Positions 39,587 to 48,806 of a DNA stretch of 64,000 bases are shown in pieces (the stretch's first letter is position 1; every line of letters begins with the position of its first letter). The stretch comes from Hydrogenophilales bacterium 16-64-40 (GTDB taxonomy: Bacteria > Pseudomonadota > Gammaproteobacteria > Burkholderiales > Thiobacillaceae). The DNA lies in assembly GCA_002256995.1 (NCBI GenBank), contig NCGX01000003.1:1-64000 (forward strand), in the 5' to 3' direction. Position numbers and translations under genes: made by a program. The notes beneath the pieces are model-generated. The model worked only from the letters and a program-made list of their open reading frames with translations. It had not been told where the DNA came from and did not search any database.

Positions 39587-40252
39587 TCAAGGCAGCGTAA
39601 GCCATTTCGGCGCATCGGCCGCGAAGATTTCCGGGTCAAGATGCGGCTGCACCCCGAGGCACGGGCCAGGCAGACGTGCGTGCAGCGCGGCCACATTCTC
39701 GGCCTGACATGCCATCGCCGGGTCGACGTGGTTACCCACCCAACCGGCCCACGGCAACTGCCGGTGCGCAATCGATTCCGCCGTCAACAGCGCATGGTTG
39801 AGACAGCCAAGGCGCAACCCCACCACCAGCACGACGGGCAGGCCCAGACGCTGAGCCAGGTCCGCCATGTCGTCGCGTTCATTCAAGGGCACCCGCCAAC
39901 CGCCCGCGCCTTCGACCACCACTACGTCGGCGGTGGCGGCGAGCCGCAAGTAGGCTGCGGCGATGACATCCAGCTCGATCCGCACGCCCGCCAGTTGCGC
40001 GCCGATATGGGGCGCGACCGGCGCGGCAAAGGCGTAGGGGTTGACGTCACGCAGGTCGACCGCCGCGTTGGTTGCCAGCATTAGCGCCGCCACGTCTTCG
40101 TTCAACTCGCCCGGCGCATGGCCCGCCGCCACCGGCTTCATCGCCGCCACCCGCAGGCCCTGCGCACGCAACGCATGGATCAGCGCCACCGCCACCCGCG
40201 TCTTGCCGACGCCGGTATCGGTGCCGGTGACGAACAGCCCACGTGCGCTCAT
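39587..40252 (-). CDS. bioD: Dethiobiotin synthetase
   Basis: A 221-residue P-loop enzyme that closes the ureido ring of dethiobiotin. Motifs: GTDTGVGKT (P-loop), AAMKPVAAG and VVEGAGGWRVPL. The start at 40252 overlaps the bioC stop as ATGA. It is the last gene of the operon. Confidence 0.97.
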   Translation of the reverse strand: MSARGLFVTGTDTGVGKTRVAVALIHALRAQGLRVAAMKPVAAGHAPGELNEDVAALMLATNAAVDLRDVNPYAFAAPVAPHIGAQLAGVRIELDVIAAAYLRLAATADVVVVEGAGGWRVPLNERDDMADLAQRLGLPVVLVVGLRLGCLNHALLTAESIAHRQLPWAGWVGNHVDPAMACQAENVAALHARLPGPCLGVQPHLDPEIFAADAPKWLTLP

Positions 40253-41202
40253 GCCAGGCCCAACTTGCGGCGGCGCTCGCCGATGTTGAACTGGATCACC
40301 TGGCGGCCGTCTTCGCGCTGCGTCTTGTCGCCCACCCAAGCATGGCCGTAGATCACCTCGAACGTCGCCGGCAGGCGGCCCTCCAGGCGATGCGTTTCAT
40401 AGGCCTTTTCCAGCCGCGCCCACGCCGTTTTGCCAAGCAGGCCGCGCCGCCGCGCCGCCGCCGCGTTGTGGGCGCCGATGCCCTTGAGGTCGCGCATCAG
40501 CGACTTGAGATCGGTGTAGGTGAGCGTCAGCATTTCCATTTCCATCACCGGGCTGGCAAAGCCGGCGTTAACCAGCATGTCGCCGATGTCGTGCAGATCA
40601 GTGAAGCGATTGACGTGCGGCGCGTCGTCGACGGCGGCGAAGGCGGTGCGCAATTCCTTCAGCGTGTCGGGGCCGAAGGTGGCGAACATCAGCAGCCCGC
40701 CGGGCGCCAGCACGCGATACAAGCCCTTCAGCGTGGCCTCGAGATCCTGAGCCCACTGCAGTGCCAGGCTGGACCACACGAGGTTCACGCTGTTGGACGC
40801 CAGCGGCAGCCGCTCCATGTCGGCGCACAGCCAAAGGGGCATGACCGAGGACCGGGAAGAAAGCTTCGTCAGGGCGCGCTGAGCCCAGCCCGGCTGCGGC
40901 AGGCGCGCGCGCGCCGCCGCCAGCATGGCCGGCGCAACATCGAGCGCGCAGAAGCCGGCCTCGGCGTAGCGTGTATGCAAGTGCGCCAGGCCGTAGCCGG
41001 TGCCGCAGCCGACATCGAGCACACGCTCCGGCTGCAGCGTCATGAAATCAAGCCGTTCCAGCAGGCGATCGCACACCACGCGCTGCAGCACAGCGTGGGC
41101 ATCGTAGCTGGCCGCGGCCTGGTCGAACGCACGCCGGATTTCCGCCAGTTCGAGCGCTTCCGGCGCGTCGGAATGGGCGGGCGGCACCTGCGACTCAGTC
41201 AT
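40249..41202 (-). CDS. bioC: Malonyl-[acyl-carrier protein] O-methyltransferase BioC
   Basis: A 317-residue SAM methyltransferase that starts biotin pimelate synthesis by methylating malonyl-ACP. The RRAFDQAAASYDAHAVLQ N-terminal signature and VLDVGCGTGYG motif I are clear. The start at 41202 overlaps bioH by 8 nt. Confidence 0.95.
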   Translation of the reverse strand: MTESQVPPAHSDAPEALELAEIRRAFDQAAASYDAHAVLQRVVCDRLLERLDFMTLQPERVLDVGCGTGYGLAHLHTRYAEAGFCALDVAPAMLAAARARLPQPGWAQRALTKLSSRSSVMPLWLCADMERLPLASNSVNLVWSSLALQWAQDLEATLKGLYRVLAPGGLLMFATFGPDTLKELRTAFAAVDDAPHVNRFTDLHDIGDMLVNAGFASPVMEMEMLTLTYTDLKSLMRDLKGIGAHNAAAARRRGLLGKTAWARLEKAYETHRLEGRLPATFEVIYGHAWVGDKTQREDGRQVIQFNIGERRRKLGLA

Positions 41203-41941
41203 GGGCAAAGCGGACGATGGCTGCCGCGACCTCGGTAGGATGCGACAGATGCGGCGCATGCGCCGCCCGCGCCAGTTGGACATGCCGGGCCGCAGGCAAG
41301 GCGTCGGCCAGCCACGCGCCGGCGGCTGCAGGCGTCAGCGTGTCGAGTGCGCCGTGCAGCACCAGGGTCGGCTGCGCCAGTTGCGGCAGTTGCTCGCGCA
41401 AGTCGGTCTCACGCAAAATCGACAAGCCGCCCAGCAGGGCGTCGGAACTCGCCTGCGGCAAGGCCTGCAGGCTCTGGCGCAATTGCTGCAGCAGGGTTTT
41501 CTGGTCCGACACCCCGCGCGTCTGCAGGCTCAAAAAACGCAACAGCGTCGCCTGCGGATCGGCCAGCAGCGCGGTGCCGAAGTCCTGCAGGTCGTCCGCC
41601 GCCATGCCCCGCGCCCAGTCCTCTGCGGCGACGAAGCGAGGCGTCGACGACAGCAGCACCAGGCGCGCAATCTTGCGGGGATGGTCGAGCGCGGCGCGCA
41701 TCGCCACCTGTCCGCCGAGCGACCAGCCGAGCAGGAGGACGTTGTCCGGCAGCTGCTGCGCCAGATCGTCCGCCCAGCTTTGCAGGGTATTCACCGCCAG
41801 CGCAGCACGTCCACCATGACCCGGCAGGTTGAGCGCGCGCACCTCGAAATCAATGGCCAGCAAGTCGACCAGCGCATCGAACACGCGGGCGTTCATGCCC
41901 CAGCCGTGCAACAGGGCGAGGACCGGTTTAGTCGAGCGCAT
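41195..41941 (-). CDS. bioH: Pimeloyl-ACP methyl ester carboxylesterase BioH
   Basis: A 248-residue alpha/beta hydrolase with oxyanion region LLHGWGMNARVF, nucleophile elbow GWSLGG, and a catalytic His near AAHAPHLSHP. It removes the methyl group added by BioC to give pimeloyl-ACP. It overlaps bioF by 14 nt. Confidence 0.95.
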   Translation of the reverse strand: MRSTKPVLALLHGWGMNARVFDALVDLLAIDFEVRALNLPGHGGRAALAVNTLQSWADDLAQQLPDNVLLLGWSLGGQVAMRAALDHPRKIARLVLLSSTPRFVAAEDWARGMAADDLQDFGTALLADPQATLLRFLSLQTRGVSDQKTLLQQLRQSLQALPQASSDALLGGLSILRETDLREQLPQLAQPTLVLHGALDTLTPAAAGAWLADALPAARHVQLARAAHAPHLSHPTEVAAAIVRFAHD

Positions 41942-43088
41942 GCAGGGCCTGGATCAGTTGCGCGACATCGTCGGCGCTGTGTGCGGCCGACAGCGTGATG
42001 CGCAGGCGCGCCGTATTCGCCGACACCGTCGGTGTGCGGATGGCAGGCACCAGCAGGTCGCGCTGCAGCAGGGCCAGCGACAGTGCCACTGCATCGGCGT
42101 TGGCGCCGATCAGCAGCGGCTGGATCGGCGTGTCGGACGCCATCAGCGTGCCGCGCTTGAGGCCGGCCAGGCCCGCGCGCAATTGCACGATCAGGCGCTG
42201 CAGCTGCGCGCGTCGCGTGCCGCCGGCCTCGATCTGTCGCAGGCTTTCCAGCAGGCAGGCCGCCAACAGCGGCGGCGAGGCGGTGGTGTAGATGTAGGGC
42301 CGCGCCTTCTGGATCAGCCAGTCGATCACGCTTGCATGTGCGGCCACTGCCGCGCCCGCCACGCCGGCCGCCTTGCCGAGCGTGGCCAGATAGATCACGC
42401 GATCGCTGGCGCGGGCGCGCTCGGTCAGACCGCCCCGGCCGTCGTTCAGCACGCCGAAACCATGCGCGTCGTCGAGATAGAGCCAGGCGTCGTAGCGTTC
42501 GGCCAGGTCGAGCAACGCGTCGACCGGCGCGACGTCGCCGTCCATGCTGAACACCAGATCCGAAGCAATGAGCTTGCCCAGCGCCGCGCTGGCCGCCAGT
42601 TGGCCCTCGAGCTGCGCCAGGTCGTTGTGGCGATAGCGGGTGAAACTCGCACCGGAAAGCTGCGCGGCATCGACCAGGGAGGCGTGGTTCAACTTATCGG
42701 CGAAGACTTCGCCCTTCTTCGCCAGCAGCGTGGTGAGGACGCCAAGGTTGGCCATATAGCCGCTGGAAAAAAGCAGCGCGGCGGGCTTGCCGACGAAGCG
42801 CGCGAACGCCGCTTCGAAATCGTCGTGGAAACGATGATGGCCGGTGATGAGATGCGCCGCGCCGGCGCCGACGCCGCATTGGTCGAGCGCCGCGTGCGCG
42901 GCGTCCCGCAGCGCCGGATCGGCGGCGAGGCCGAGGTAGTCGTTGCTGCAGAAGGAAATGACGCGCTGACCGTCGATCGTCGCGTGCGCGCCCTGCGCGC
43001 CGTCGAGGATGCGGCGGTGGCGCTCGAGATGATCGTCCTTCAGCGCCGCCAGCCCCTGCTGCAGGCGGGTCAGCGCGGCAAAAGTCAC
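41928..43088 (-). CDS. bioF: 8-amino-7-oxononanoate synthase
   Basis: A 386-residue PLP enzyme condensing pimeloyl-ACP and alanine. The GTG start at 43088 overlaps the bioB stop as GTGA, and the resulting length matches E. coli BioF. Motifs include [21 protein letters not shown] and the region [11 protein letters not shown] containing the PLP Lys. Confidence 0.96.
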   Translation of the reverse strand: MTFAALTRLQQGLAALKDDHLERHRRILDGAQGAHATIDGQRVISFCSNDYLGLAADPALRDAAHAALDQCGVGAGAAHLITGHHRFHDDFEAAFARFVGKPAALLFSSGYMANLGVLTTLLAKKGEVFADKLNHASLVDAAQLSGASFTRYRHNDLAQLEGQLAASAALGKLIASDLVFSMDGDVAPVDALLDLAERYDAWLYLDDAHGFGVLNDGRGGLTERARASDRVIYLATLGKAAGVAGAAVAAHASVIDWLIQKARPYIYTTASPPLLAACLLESLRQIEAGGTRRAQLQRLIVQLRAGLAGLKRGTLMASDTPIQPLLIGANADAVALSLALLQRDLLVPAIRTPTVSANTARLRITLSAAHSADDVAQLIQALHALD

Positions 43089-44038
43089 AATGCAGTCAGG
43101 CCCAGGCTGTCGAACAGGCGCTGGTCGCGCTCCCATTCCGGGTTGCCGGTAGTGAGCAGCTTTTCGCCGTAAAAGATTGAGTTGGCGCCGGCGAGGAAGC
43201 ACAGCGCCTGCACCGCGTCGCTCATCTGCTGGCGGCCAGCCGACAGGCGCACGAAGCTCTTCGGCATGCTGATTCGCGCCACCGCGATGGTGCGCACGAA
43301 TTCCAGCGGATCGAGCGCCTCAGTGTTGGCCAGCGGCGTGCCTTCCACCTGCACCAACAGGTTGATCGGCACCGACTCGGGTTGCGGATCGAGCGACGCC
43401 AGCTGCGCGATCAGGCCGGCGCGCTGGGTGAGCGATTCGCCCATGCCGACGATGCCGCCGCAGCAGACGTGCAGGTCGGCGTGGCGCACGCGCTCCAGGG
43501 TGTCGAGGCGATCCTGGTACTGGCGGGTGGTGATGATGTCGCCGTAGAACTCGGGGGCGGTGTCGAGGTTGTGGTTGTAGTAGTCGAGCCCGGCCTCTTT
43601 CAGCTGTTCGGCCTGACCGTCCTTCAGCATGCCCAGTGTGGCGCAGGTCTCCAGACCCAGCGCCTTGACCTCGCGCACCATGTCGAGTACGGGATCGAGG
43701 TCGCGCTGCTTGGGGCCGCGCCAGGCGGCGCCCATGCAGAAGCGCGAGGCGCCGGCGGCCTTGGCGGCACGGGCGGCAACCAGCACGTCATCCAGATTGA
43801 GCAGGCCCTGGTTTTCCACGCCGGCGTCGTAGCGCGCCGACTGCGGGCAATAGCCGCAATCCTCCGAGCAGCCGCCGGTCTTGATCGACAGCAGGGTGGA
43901 TAGCTGCACGCGGTTGGGGTCGAAGTTCGCGCGATGCACGGTTTGCGCCTGATACATCAGGTCGGCAAAGGGCAAGGCAAACAGGGCCTCGATCTCGGCC
44001 ATGGAAAGCTTGCTGGCGGGTTGCGTCATGTCATTCAT
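43085..44038 (-). CDS. bioB: Biotin synthase
   Basis: A 317-residue radical SAM enzyme converting dethiobiotin to biotin. The SAM cluster is C57-x3-C61-x2-C64 (CSEDCGYC), and the second-cluster Cys in RFCMGAAWR and [14 protein letters not shown] are visible. GAGGTGG lies 6 nt before the ATG at 44038, inside the preceding gene, and the two genes overlap by 8 nt. Confidence 0.98.
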   Translation of the reverse strand: MNDMTQPASKLSMAEIEALFALPFADLMYQAQTVHRANFDPNRVQLSTLLSIKTGGCSEDCGYCPQSARYDAGVENQGLLNLDDVLVAARAAKAAGASRFCMGAAWRGPKQRDLDPVLDMVREVKALGLETCATLGMLKDGQAEQLKEAGLDYYNHNLDTAPEFYGDIITTRQYQDRLDTLERVRHADLHVCCGGIVGMGESLTQRAGLIAQLASLDPQPESVPINLLVQVEGTPLANTEALDPLEFVRTIAVARISMPKSFVRLSAGRQQMSDAVQALCFLAGANSIFYGEKLLTTGNPEWERDQRLFDSLGLTAL

Positions 44039-44489
44039 TAATTGCCACCTCGATGGTCATGTCCTGCCACGGTTCGCGCGCGGCCTTGTAAATATCAAAC
44101 AGCGCCCACGGCACGATAATCAGTACCGCCAGCCCCAGGACCAGCATCAGCCCCTGCCAGCCGTCGAGCAGTCCGTAGATCGCCGGGCCGATCACCATCA
44201 GGCTGCCCATCACGCCATAAAAGCGGTAGCCTGCCCACTTGTTGAAATGCACCGTGCGCGGGTTGGGGTGGTGGGCGATTCCCGCATAAACGAAAATCGA
44301 CGCGCCCAGCCACAGCATGACCGGCGGCAGCGACAGCACAAAAGGCAGGAAGCCGATTTCCTGGCTGGCCAGCAGTTTGCCCAGCAGCAACGCGGTCAGC
44401 GAAATCGACAATGCCACGACCGTAATGATGTTGAACAGTTGTGCGGCAAAGCGGGAGGATGAGGCGGAAATGACGCGTTTTGCTTTCAT
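44031..44489 (-). CDS. Membrane protein of unknown function upstream of bioB
   Basis: A 152-residue protein with about four hydrophobic helices ([77 protein letters not shown]). The start at 44489 follows GAAAGC. It heads the bio operon and overlaps bioB, so it may be coregulated, but I recognise no biotin transporter motif (it is not BioY-like in sequence that I can see). Function unknown. Confidence 0.8.
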   Translation of the reverse strand: MKAKRVISASSSRFAAQLFNIITVVALSISLTALLLGKLLASQEIGFLPFVLSLPPVMLWLGASIFVYAGIAHHPNPRTVHFNKWAGYRFYGVMGSLMVIGPAIYGLLDGWQGLMLVLGLAVLIIVPWALFDIYKAAREPWQDMTIEVAINE

Positions 44490-44543
44490 GGCCCAGATTT
44501 TCGGGGGCGGCGGCGCCCCTGTCAAATTAAGGCGGGCATCCAA

Positions 44544-45242
44544 TTGAACATTAGGTCAATTTTTAAGCGGACATTCCCCTTCACCTGCCTGCTGTGCGGG
44601 GCGACATCGGGAACCGGCCAGCTGTGTTCGGCCTGCCTGGCCGACCTGCCCTGGCACAGCCAGCCGCAATGCCCGCAATGCGCCATCCCCACGCCCGACG
44701 GCCAGGTGTGCGGCGCCTGCCTCAAGCATTCGCCCGCGTTCGACCGCACCCGCGCCGCGCTGGCCTATGCGTTTCCGCTCGACCGCCTGATCCCGCGCCT
44801 GAAATATAACGGCCAGCTCGCCATCGCGCCGGCACTGGGCGACTGTCTTGCGGACGCCGTGGCGTCCGATCCCGGCCCGGACTGCCTGATCCCCATGCCG
44901 CTGCATGCGCGACGCATCCGCGAGCGGGGCTTCAATCACGCCACCGAGATCGCACGCGAGGTGGCGAAGCGGCTCAGTATTCCGCTGGACGCCGACAGCT
45001 GCCAGCGGACCCGCGACACCCCGCCGCAAATGGGCCTGAAACACGATGCGCGGCGACGCAATGTGCGCGGCGCATTCACGTGTTCAGGCGATGTTCGGGG
45101 CCGACGCATCGCCCTGATCGACGACGTGATGACGACAGGGACCAGTCTCGATGAGCTGGCCGCGACGCTGAAGCAAGCCGGCGCGCTGGAGGTGAGTTGC
45201 TGGGTGGTGGCGCGGACGCTGCCGCCAGGCGACGCCGCCTGA
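44544..45242 (+). CDS. comF: ComF-family amidophosphoribosyltransferase-like protein
   Basis: A 232-residue ComF. The N-terminal zinc ribbon has four CxxC pairs (CLLC, CSAC, CPQC, CGAC), followed by a type I phosphoribosyltransferase domain with the PRPP loop RIALIDDVMTTGTSL and IRERGFNHATEIA. ComF aids single-strand DNA uptake or processing in competence. The start appears to be TTG at 44544; no upstream ATG is in frame. It diverges from the membrane gene with a 54-nt gap. Confidence 0.9.
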   Translation: MNIRSIFKRTFPFTCLLCGATSGTGQLCSACLADLPWHSQPQCPQCAIPTPDGQVCGACLKHSPAFDRTRAALAYAFPLDRLIPRLKYNGQLAIAPALGDCLADAVASDPGPDCLIPMPLHARRIRERGFNHATEIAREVAKRLSIPLDADSCQRTRDTPPQMGLKHDARRRNVRGAFTCSGDVRGRRIALIDDVMTTGTSLDELAATLKQAGALEVSCWVVARTLPPGDAA

Positions 45243-45379
45243 AGCTGTGGTGGCACTATTGGCTGAAGAGGCCCGCCCCGCCCCGATGCCGTGGGGATTG
45301 CGCCGGGGCGATAATCGCGGCGAGGGCGCCGCGCCTACAACTGGGTGGAAGGCCGCGAACCAATGTCGGGCGGACGCGC

Positions 45380-46507
45380 TCAGCCGTAGATCTCTTCCAC
45401 CGCAAAAATCCGCCGGTGTTCGCGCATGGCGTAGCGGTCGGTCATGCCGGCGATGTAATCGGACACTGCGCGCGCGCCCTCCAGCGATTCGTGCGCCTGG
45501 TGCTCGGGCGGCAATAGGCGGGCATCGCCGATGAACGCGGTGTAGAGATCGGTGATGATGCGCCCCGCCTTGCTGCTCATGCGCGCCACCTTGAAGTGGC
45601 GGTACAGGTGATGCATCAGGAAGCGCTTGAGTTCGCGGTGCTCGTCGAGTAGCGCGGGGCTGAAGGCCGCCAGCGGCGGCGCGGCGCGCACCTCGTCCAG
45701 GGTCTGCACGCCGCTGTTCTCGATGTTGATCCGCGTGGTGTTCACCAGATCGAGGACCAGCGTGTTGATGATGCGGCGCACGGTTTCGGTGACCACGCGG
45801 CGACCGGTCAGCGCCGGGTATTTGGCGCGCACCTCATTCAGGTGGCGGGCAAAGATCGTCACTTCGCTCAGCTGTTCCAGCGTGATCAGGCCGGAGCGCA
45901 GGCCGTCGTCGACGTCGTGGTTGTTGTAGGCGATTTCGTCGGCCAGGTTGGCGATCTGCGCTTCCAGCGAAGGCTGCTGCTTGTTCAGAAAACGCTCGCC
46001 GATGCCGCCCAGCTTTTCGGCATTGAGGAGCGAGCAATGCTTGAGAATGCCCTCGCGCGCCTCGAAGGTGAGATTGAGTCCATCGAATTCGGCGTAGCGC
46101 TCTTCCAGCAGATCGACCACGCGCAGCGACTGCAGGTTGTGTTCGAAGCCGCCGTGTTCGCGCATGCAGGCGTTCAGCGCATCCTGCCCGGCATGGCCGA
46201 ACGGGGTGTGGCCGAGGTCGTGCGCCAGCGCCACCGCTTCCACCAGGTCTTCGTTCAGATTCAGCAGGCGGGCGATGGTGCGGGCGATCTGCGCCACTTC
46301 GAGGCTGTGGGTGAGCCGGGTGCGAAACAGGTCGCCCTCGTGGTTCACGAACACCTGGGTCTTGTATTCCAGCCGCCGGAACGCGGCGGAATGGATGATG
46401 CGGTCGCGGTCGCGCTGGAACTCGGAGCGCGGCGCGGCAGACGCCTCGGGGTGGTGCCGCCCACGGGTCTGGGCAGAGTGCGCGGCGTAGGGCGCAAGCG
46501 AATCCAT
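45380..46507 (-). CDS. dgt: dGTP triphosphohydrolase-like protein (HD domain)
   Basis: A 375-residue HD-superfamily protein of the deoxyguanosinetriphosphate triphosphohydrolase-like class. HD motifs: [29 protein letters not shown] and the distal Asp in [16 protein letters not shown]. It hydrolyses dNTPs to nucleosides and triphosphate. It lies 10 nt after aroB, a common proteobacterial pair. Confidence 0.93.
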   Translation of the reverse strand: MDSLAPYAAHSAQTRGRHHPEASAAPRSEFQRDRDRIIHSAAFRRLEYKTQVFVNHEGDLFRTRLTHSLEVAQIARTIARLLNLNEDLVEAVALAHDLGHTPFGHAGQDALNACMREHGGFEHNLQSLRVVDLLEERYAEFDGLNLTFEAREGILKHCSLLNAEKLGGIGERFLNKQQPSLEAQIANLADEIAYNNHDVDDGLRSGLITLEQLSEVTIFARHLNEVRAKYPALTGRRVVTETVRRIINTLVLDLVNTTRINIENSGVQTLDEVRAAPPLAAFSPALLDEHRELKRFLMHHLYRHFKVARMSSKAGRIITDLYTAFIGDARLLPPEHQAHESLEGARAVSDYIAGMTDRYAMREHRRIFAVEEIYG

Positions 46508-46517
46508 CGATGCTCCT

Positions 46518-47597
46518 TCAGTGTGGCGCGGTCAGCACGCCGGTCAGCACATCGGCCGGCACGTCGCCAGTGATCACTGCCTCGCCCAGCTTTTTCAGCA
46601 GCACGAAGCGCATTTTTCCGCCTTCGACCTTCTTGTCGTGGCCCATGTATTCGAGATACGTATCGACGCCCAGGTCCGGCGCCACGTCCGGCAGCCCGGC
46701 GGCGCGGATCAGCGCGCGGGTGCGCGCCACGTCCGCCTCGGAAATCCAGCCCATGCGCTGCGAGGTCTGCGCCGCCATCACCATGCCGGCCGCCACCGCC
46801 TCGCCGTGCAGCCAGTTGCCGTAGCCCATGCCGGTCTCGATCGCGTGGCCGAAGGTGTGGCCCAGGTTGAGGATGGCGCGGATCCCGCCTTCGCGCTCGT
46901 CCTGCCCCACCACCTGCGCCTTGATCTCGCACGAGCGGTGAATCGCATGGGTGATCGCCGCCGGGTCGAGCGCACGCAGCTTGTCCATGTTGGCTTCCAG
47001 CCAGGCGAGGAATTCCACGTCCCAGATCAGGCCGTACTTGATCACCTCGGCCAGCCCCGCCGACAGTTCGCGGGCAGGCAGCGTCTTCAGCGTGTCGGTG
47101 TCGGCCAGCACCAGCTTCGGCTGGTAGAACGCGCCGATCATGTTCTTGCCGAGCGGATGGTTGATCCCGGTCTTGCCGCCCACAGACGAATCGACCTGCG
47201 ACAAGAGCGTGGTGGGAATCTGGATGAAGGGCACGCCGCGCTGGTAGCTCGCCGCCGCAAACCCGGTCATGTCGCCGATCACCCCGCCGCCCAGGGCGAT
47301 CAGGGTGGTCTTGCGCTCGGCGCGCTGGGTCAGCAGCGCATCGAAAATCAGGTTCAGCGTTTCCCAGTTCTTGTAGGCCTCGCCATCGGGCAATATCACG
47401 TGCGTGGCCGCCACCCCGCCGGACGCCAGCGTTGCCGTCAGCCGCGCCAAATAGAGCGGCGCCACCGTGGTGTTGGTCACCACCATCACGCGCTTTTGCG
47501 CCAGATGCGGCAGGATCAGTTCGGCCTGGTTCAACAGCCCGGCGCCGATATGGATGGGGTAGGAGCGGTCGCCAAGGTCGACGGTGAGGGTTTGCAT
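46518..47597 (-). CDS. aroB: 3-dehydroquinate synthase
   Basis: A 359-residue enzyme of the shikimate pathway. NAD-binding [14 protein letters not shown], active-site [19 protein letters not shown] and zinc ligands in [12 protein letters not shown] are intact. It is upstream of the dgt-like gene on the same strand; its promoter should lie in the 207-nt divergent gap to the glycosyltransferase. Confidence 0.98.
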   Translation of the reverse strand: MQTLTVDLGDRSYPIHIGAGLLNQAELILPHLAQKRVMVVTNTTVAPLYLARLTATLASGGVAATHVILPDGEAYKNWETLNLIFDALLTQRAERKTTLIALGGGVIGDMTGFAAASYQRGVPFIQIPTTLLSQVDSSVGGKTGINHPLGKNMIGAFYQPKLVLADTDTLKTLPARELSAGLAEVIKYGLIWDVEFLAWLEANMDKLRALDPAAITHAIHRSCEIKAQVVGQDEREGGIRAILNLGHTFGHAIETGMGYGNWLHGEAVAAGMVMAAQTSQRMGWISEADVARTRALIRAAGLPDVAPDLGVDTYLEYMGHDKKVEGGKMRFVLLKKLGEAVITGDVPADVLTGVLTAPH

Positions 47598-47804
47598 GGA
47601 AAAGCCGGGGAAGAGTAAACGTATCGGCCGATTGTAACCAAAGCCGCTGGGGTAATGCGCTACATTCGGCCCCGGGCGGGCCGCCCACGCGCCGGGCCGC
47701 CGCTTTGCATCCCGGCCGACTCAACCCATAATCCGTTCATGGACACGACCGGCCGGCCTGAACGGGCGGACCCAAACGGGCAAGCAATCGGACAGAACAC
47801 ACCC

Positions 47805-48773
47805 ATGGACAACTTTGACCCCGCACTGATTTCCGTCGTCATGCCCTGCCACAACGCCGCGCCGTATGTGGACGAAGCGATTGAGAGCGTGCTCGGGCAA
47901 AGCTACCCCCAGATCGAACTCATCGTGGTGGACGACGGCTCGACCGACGGCTCCACCGACATCCTGCAACGGCTGGCGGCCGACCACCCCGAGCGCATCA
48001 AGCTGGTCTACCAGACCCGCAGCGGCCCCTTTGTCGCGCGCAACGCGGCGCTCGCCCACGCCAACGGCAACTTCATCGCCTTTCTTGACGCCGACGACGC
48101 CTGGCATCCCGACGCGCTCCGTCTGCTGCACGACGCGCTTGAGGCCGAGAACGCCGACATCGCCTATTGTGGCTGGCAGGACATCGGCGAGGCCGCCACC
48201 GACCCGACCCCGAAAGCCCTGCCCCTTCTCGACGCCGGTGAGGCGGCCAGCCATTTTCTCGAACACGGCCCGTGGCCGATCAACAGCGTGCTGATCCGCC
48301 GCCCTCTCATCGACGAACTGCGCGGGTTTTCCGAGCGCAGCCCCACCGCCATGGACTACGACCTGTGGCTGCGGATGCTCGCGCGCCAGCCCCGGCTCAC
48401 GCGGGTTCCGGAGGTGCTGGCGTTTCACCGCAGCCACCCCCACGGCAACCCCCGTATCCCGCGCTGGCGGCAGGTGTTCGACGCCGTCGCCGTGCGCCGC
48501 GATTTCGCCCGCCATCATCCCGCGGTCGTTACCCGCATCCCCCCCGCTCGCCTCAACGAACTGATCTACGACCCCCTGCTGCACGAAGCCTATCGCTGCC
48601 ACTGGCGCAACGACACCGAGTCCGCCCGCCGCCTGTTCCGCCGCGCCTTCCGCAAGGCCGACTGGAAAGCCGGCGACCTCAAGCACCTCGTCGCCAGCCT
48701 GCTCCCCGCCCCGCTCTATCGCAACCTCGTCGACACCGTCACCCGCCGCCGCAGCGCCCGGATCGGCGGCTAA
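47805..48773 (+). CDS. Family 2 glycosyltransferase
   Basis: A 322-residue GT-A glycosyltransferase. The start is placed at 47805 (MDNFDPALISVVMPCHNAAP); an in-frame ATG at 47739 would add 22 residues of low conservation. Visible: VVDDGSTDGSTD (nucleotide-sugar Asp), FLDADDAWHPDAL (DxD) and AMDYDLWLRM. It is soluble and probably inner-membrane associated. No other polysaccharide gene is adjacent, so donor and acceptor are unknown. Confidence 0.9.
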   Translation: MDNFDPALISVVMPCHNAAPYVDEAIESVLGQSYPQIELIVVDDGSTDGSTDILQRLAADHPERIKLVYQTRSGPFVARNAALAHANGNFIAFLDADDAWHPDALRLLHDALEAENADIAYCGWQDIGEAATDPTPKALPLLDAGEAASHFLEHGPWPINSVLIRRPLIDELRGFSERSPTAMDYDLWLRMLARQPRLTRVPEVLAFHRSHPHGNPRIPRWRQVFDAVAVRRDFARHHPAVVTRIPPARLNELIYDPLLHEAYRCHWRNDTESARRLFRRAFRKADWKAGDLKHLVASLLPAPLYRNLVDTVTRRRSARIGG

Positions 48774-48806
48774 GCGCGGCACTAACGGCCGCGGCTTGAA
48801 TCGCGC

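Noticed and set aside
45243-45379. Small gene or RNA between comF and the dgt-like gene
   Set aside because: 137 nt of GC-rich sequence with small imperfect repeats only; no convincing frame.
47598-47804. Longer start for the glycosyltransferase or an extra gene in the gap
   Set aside because: The in-frame extension lacks a ribosome binding site and conservation; no separate frame is convincing.
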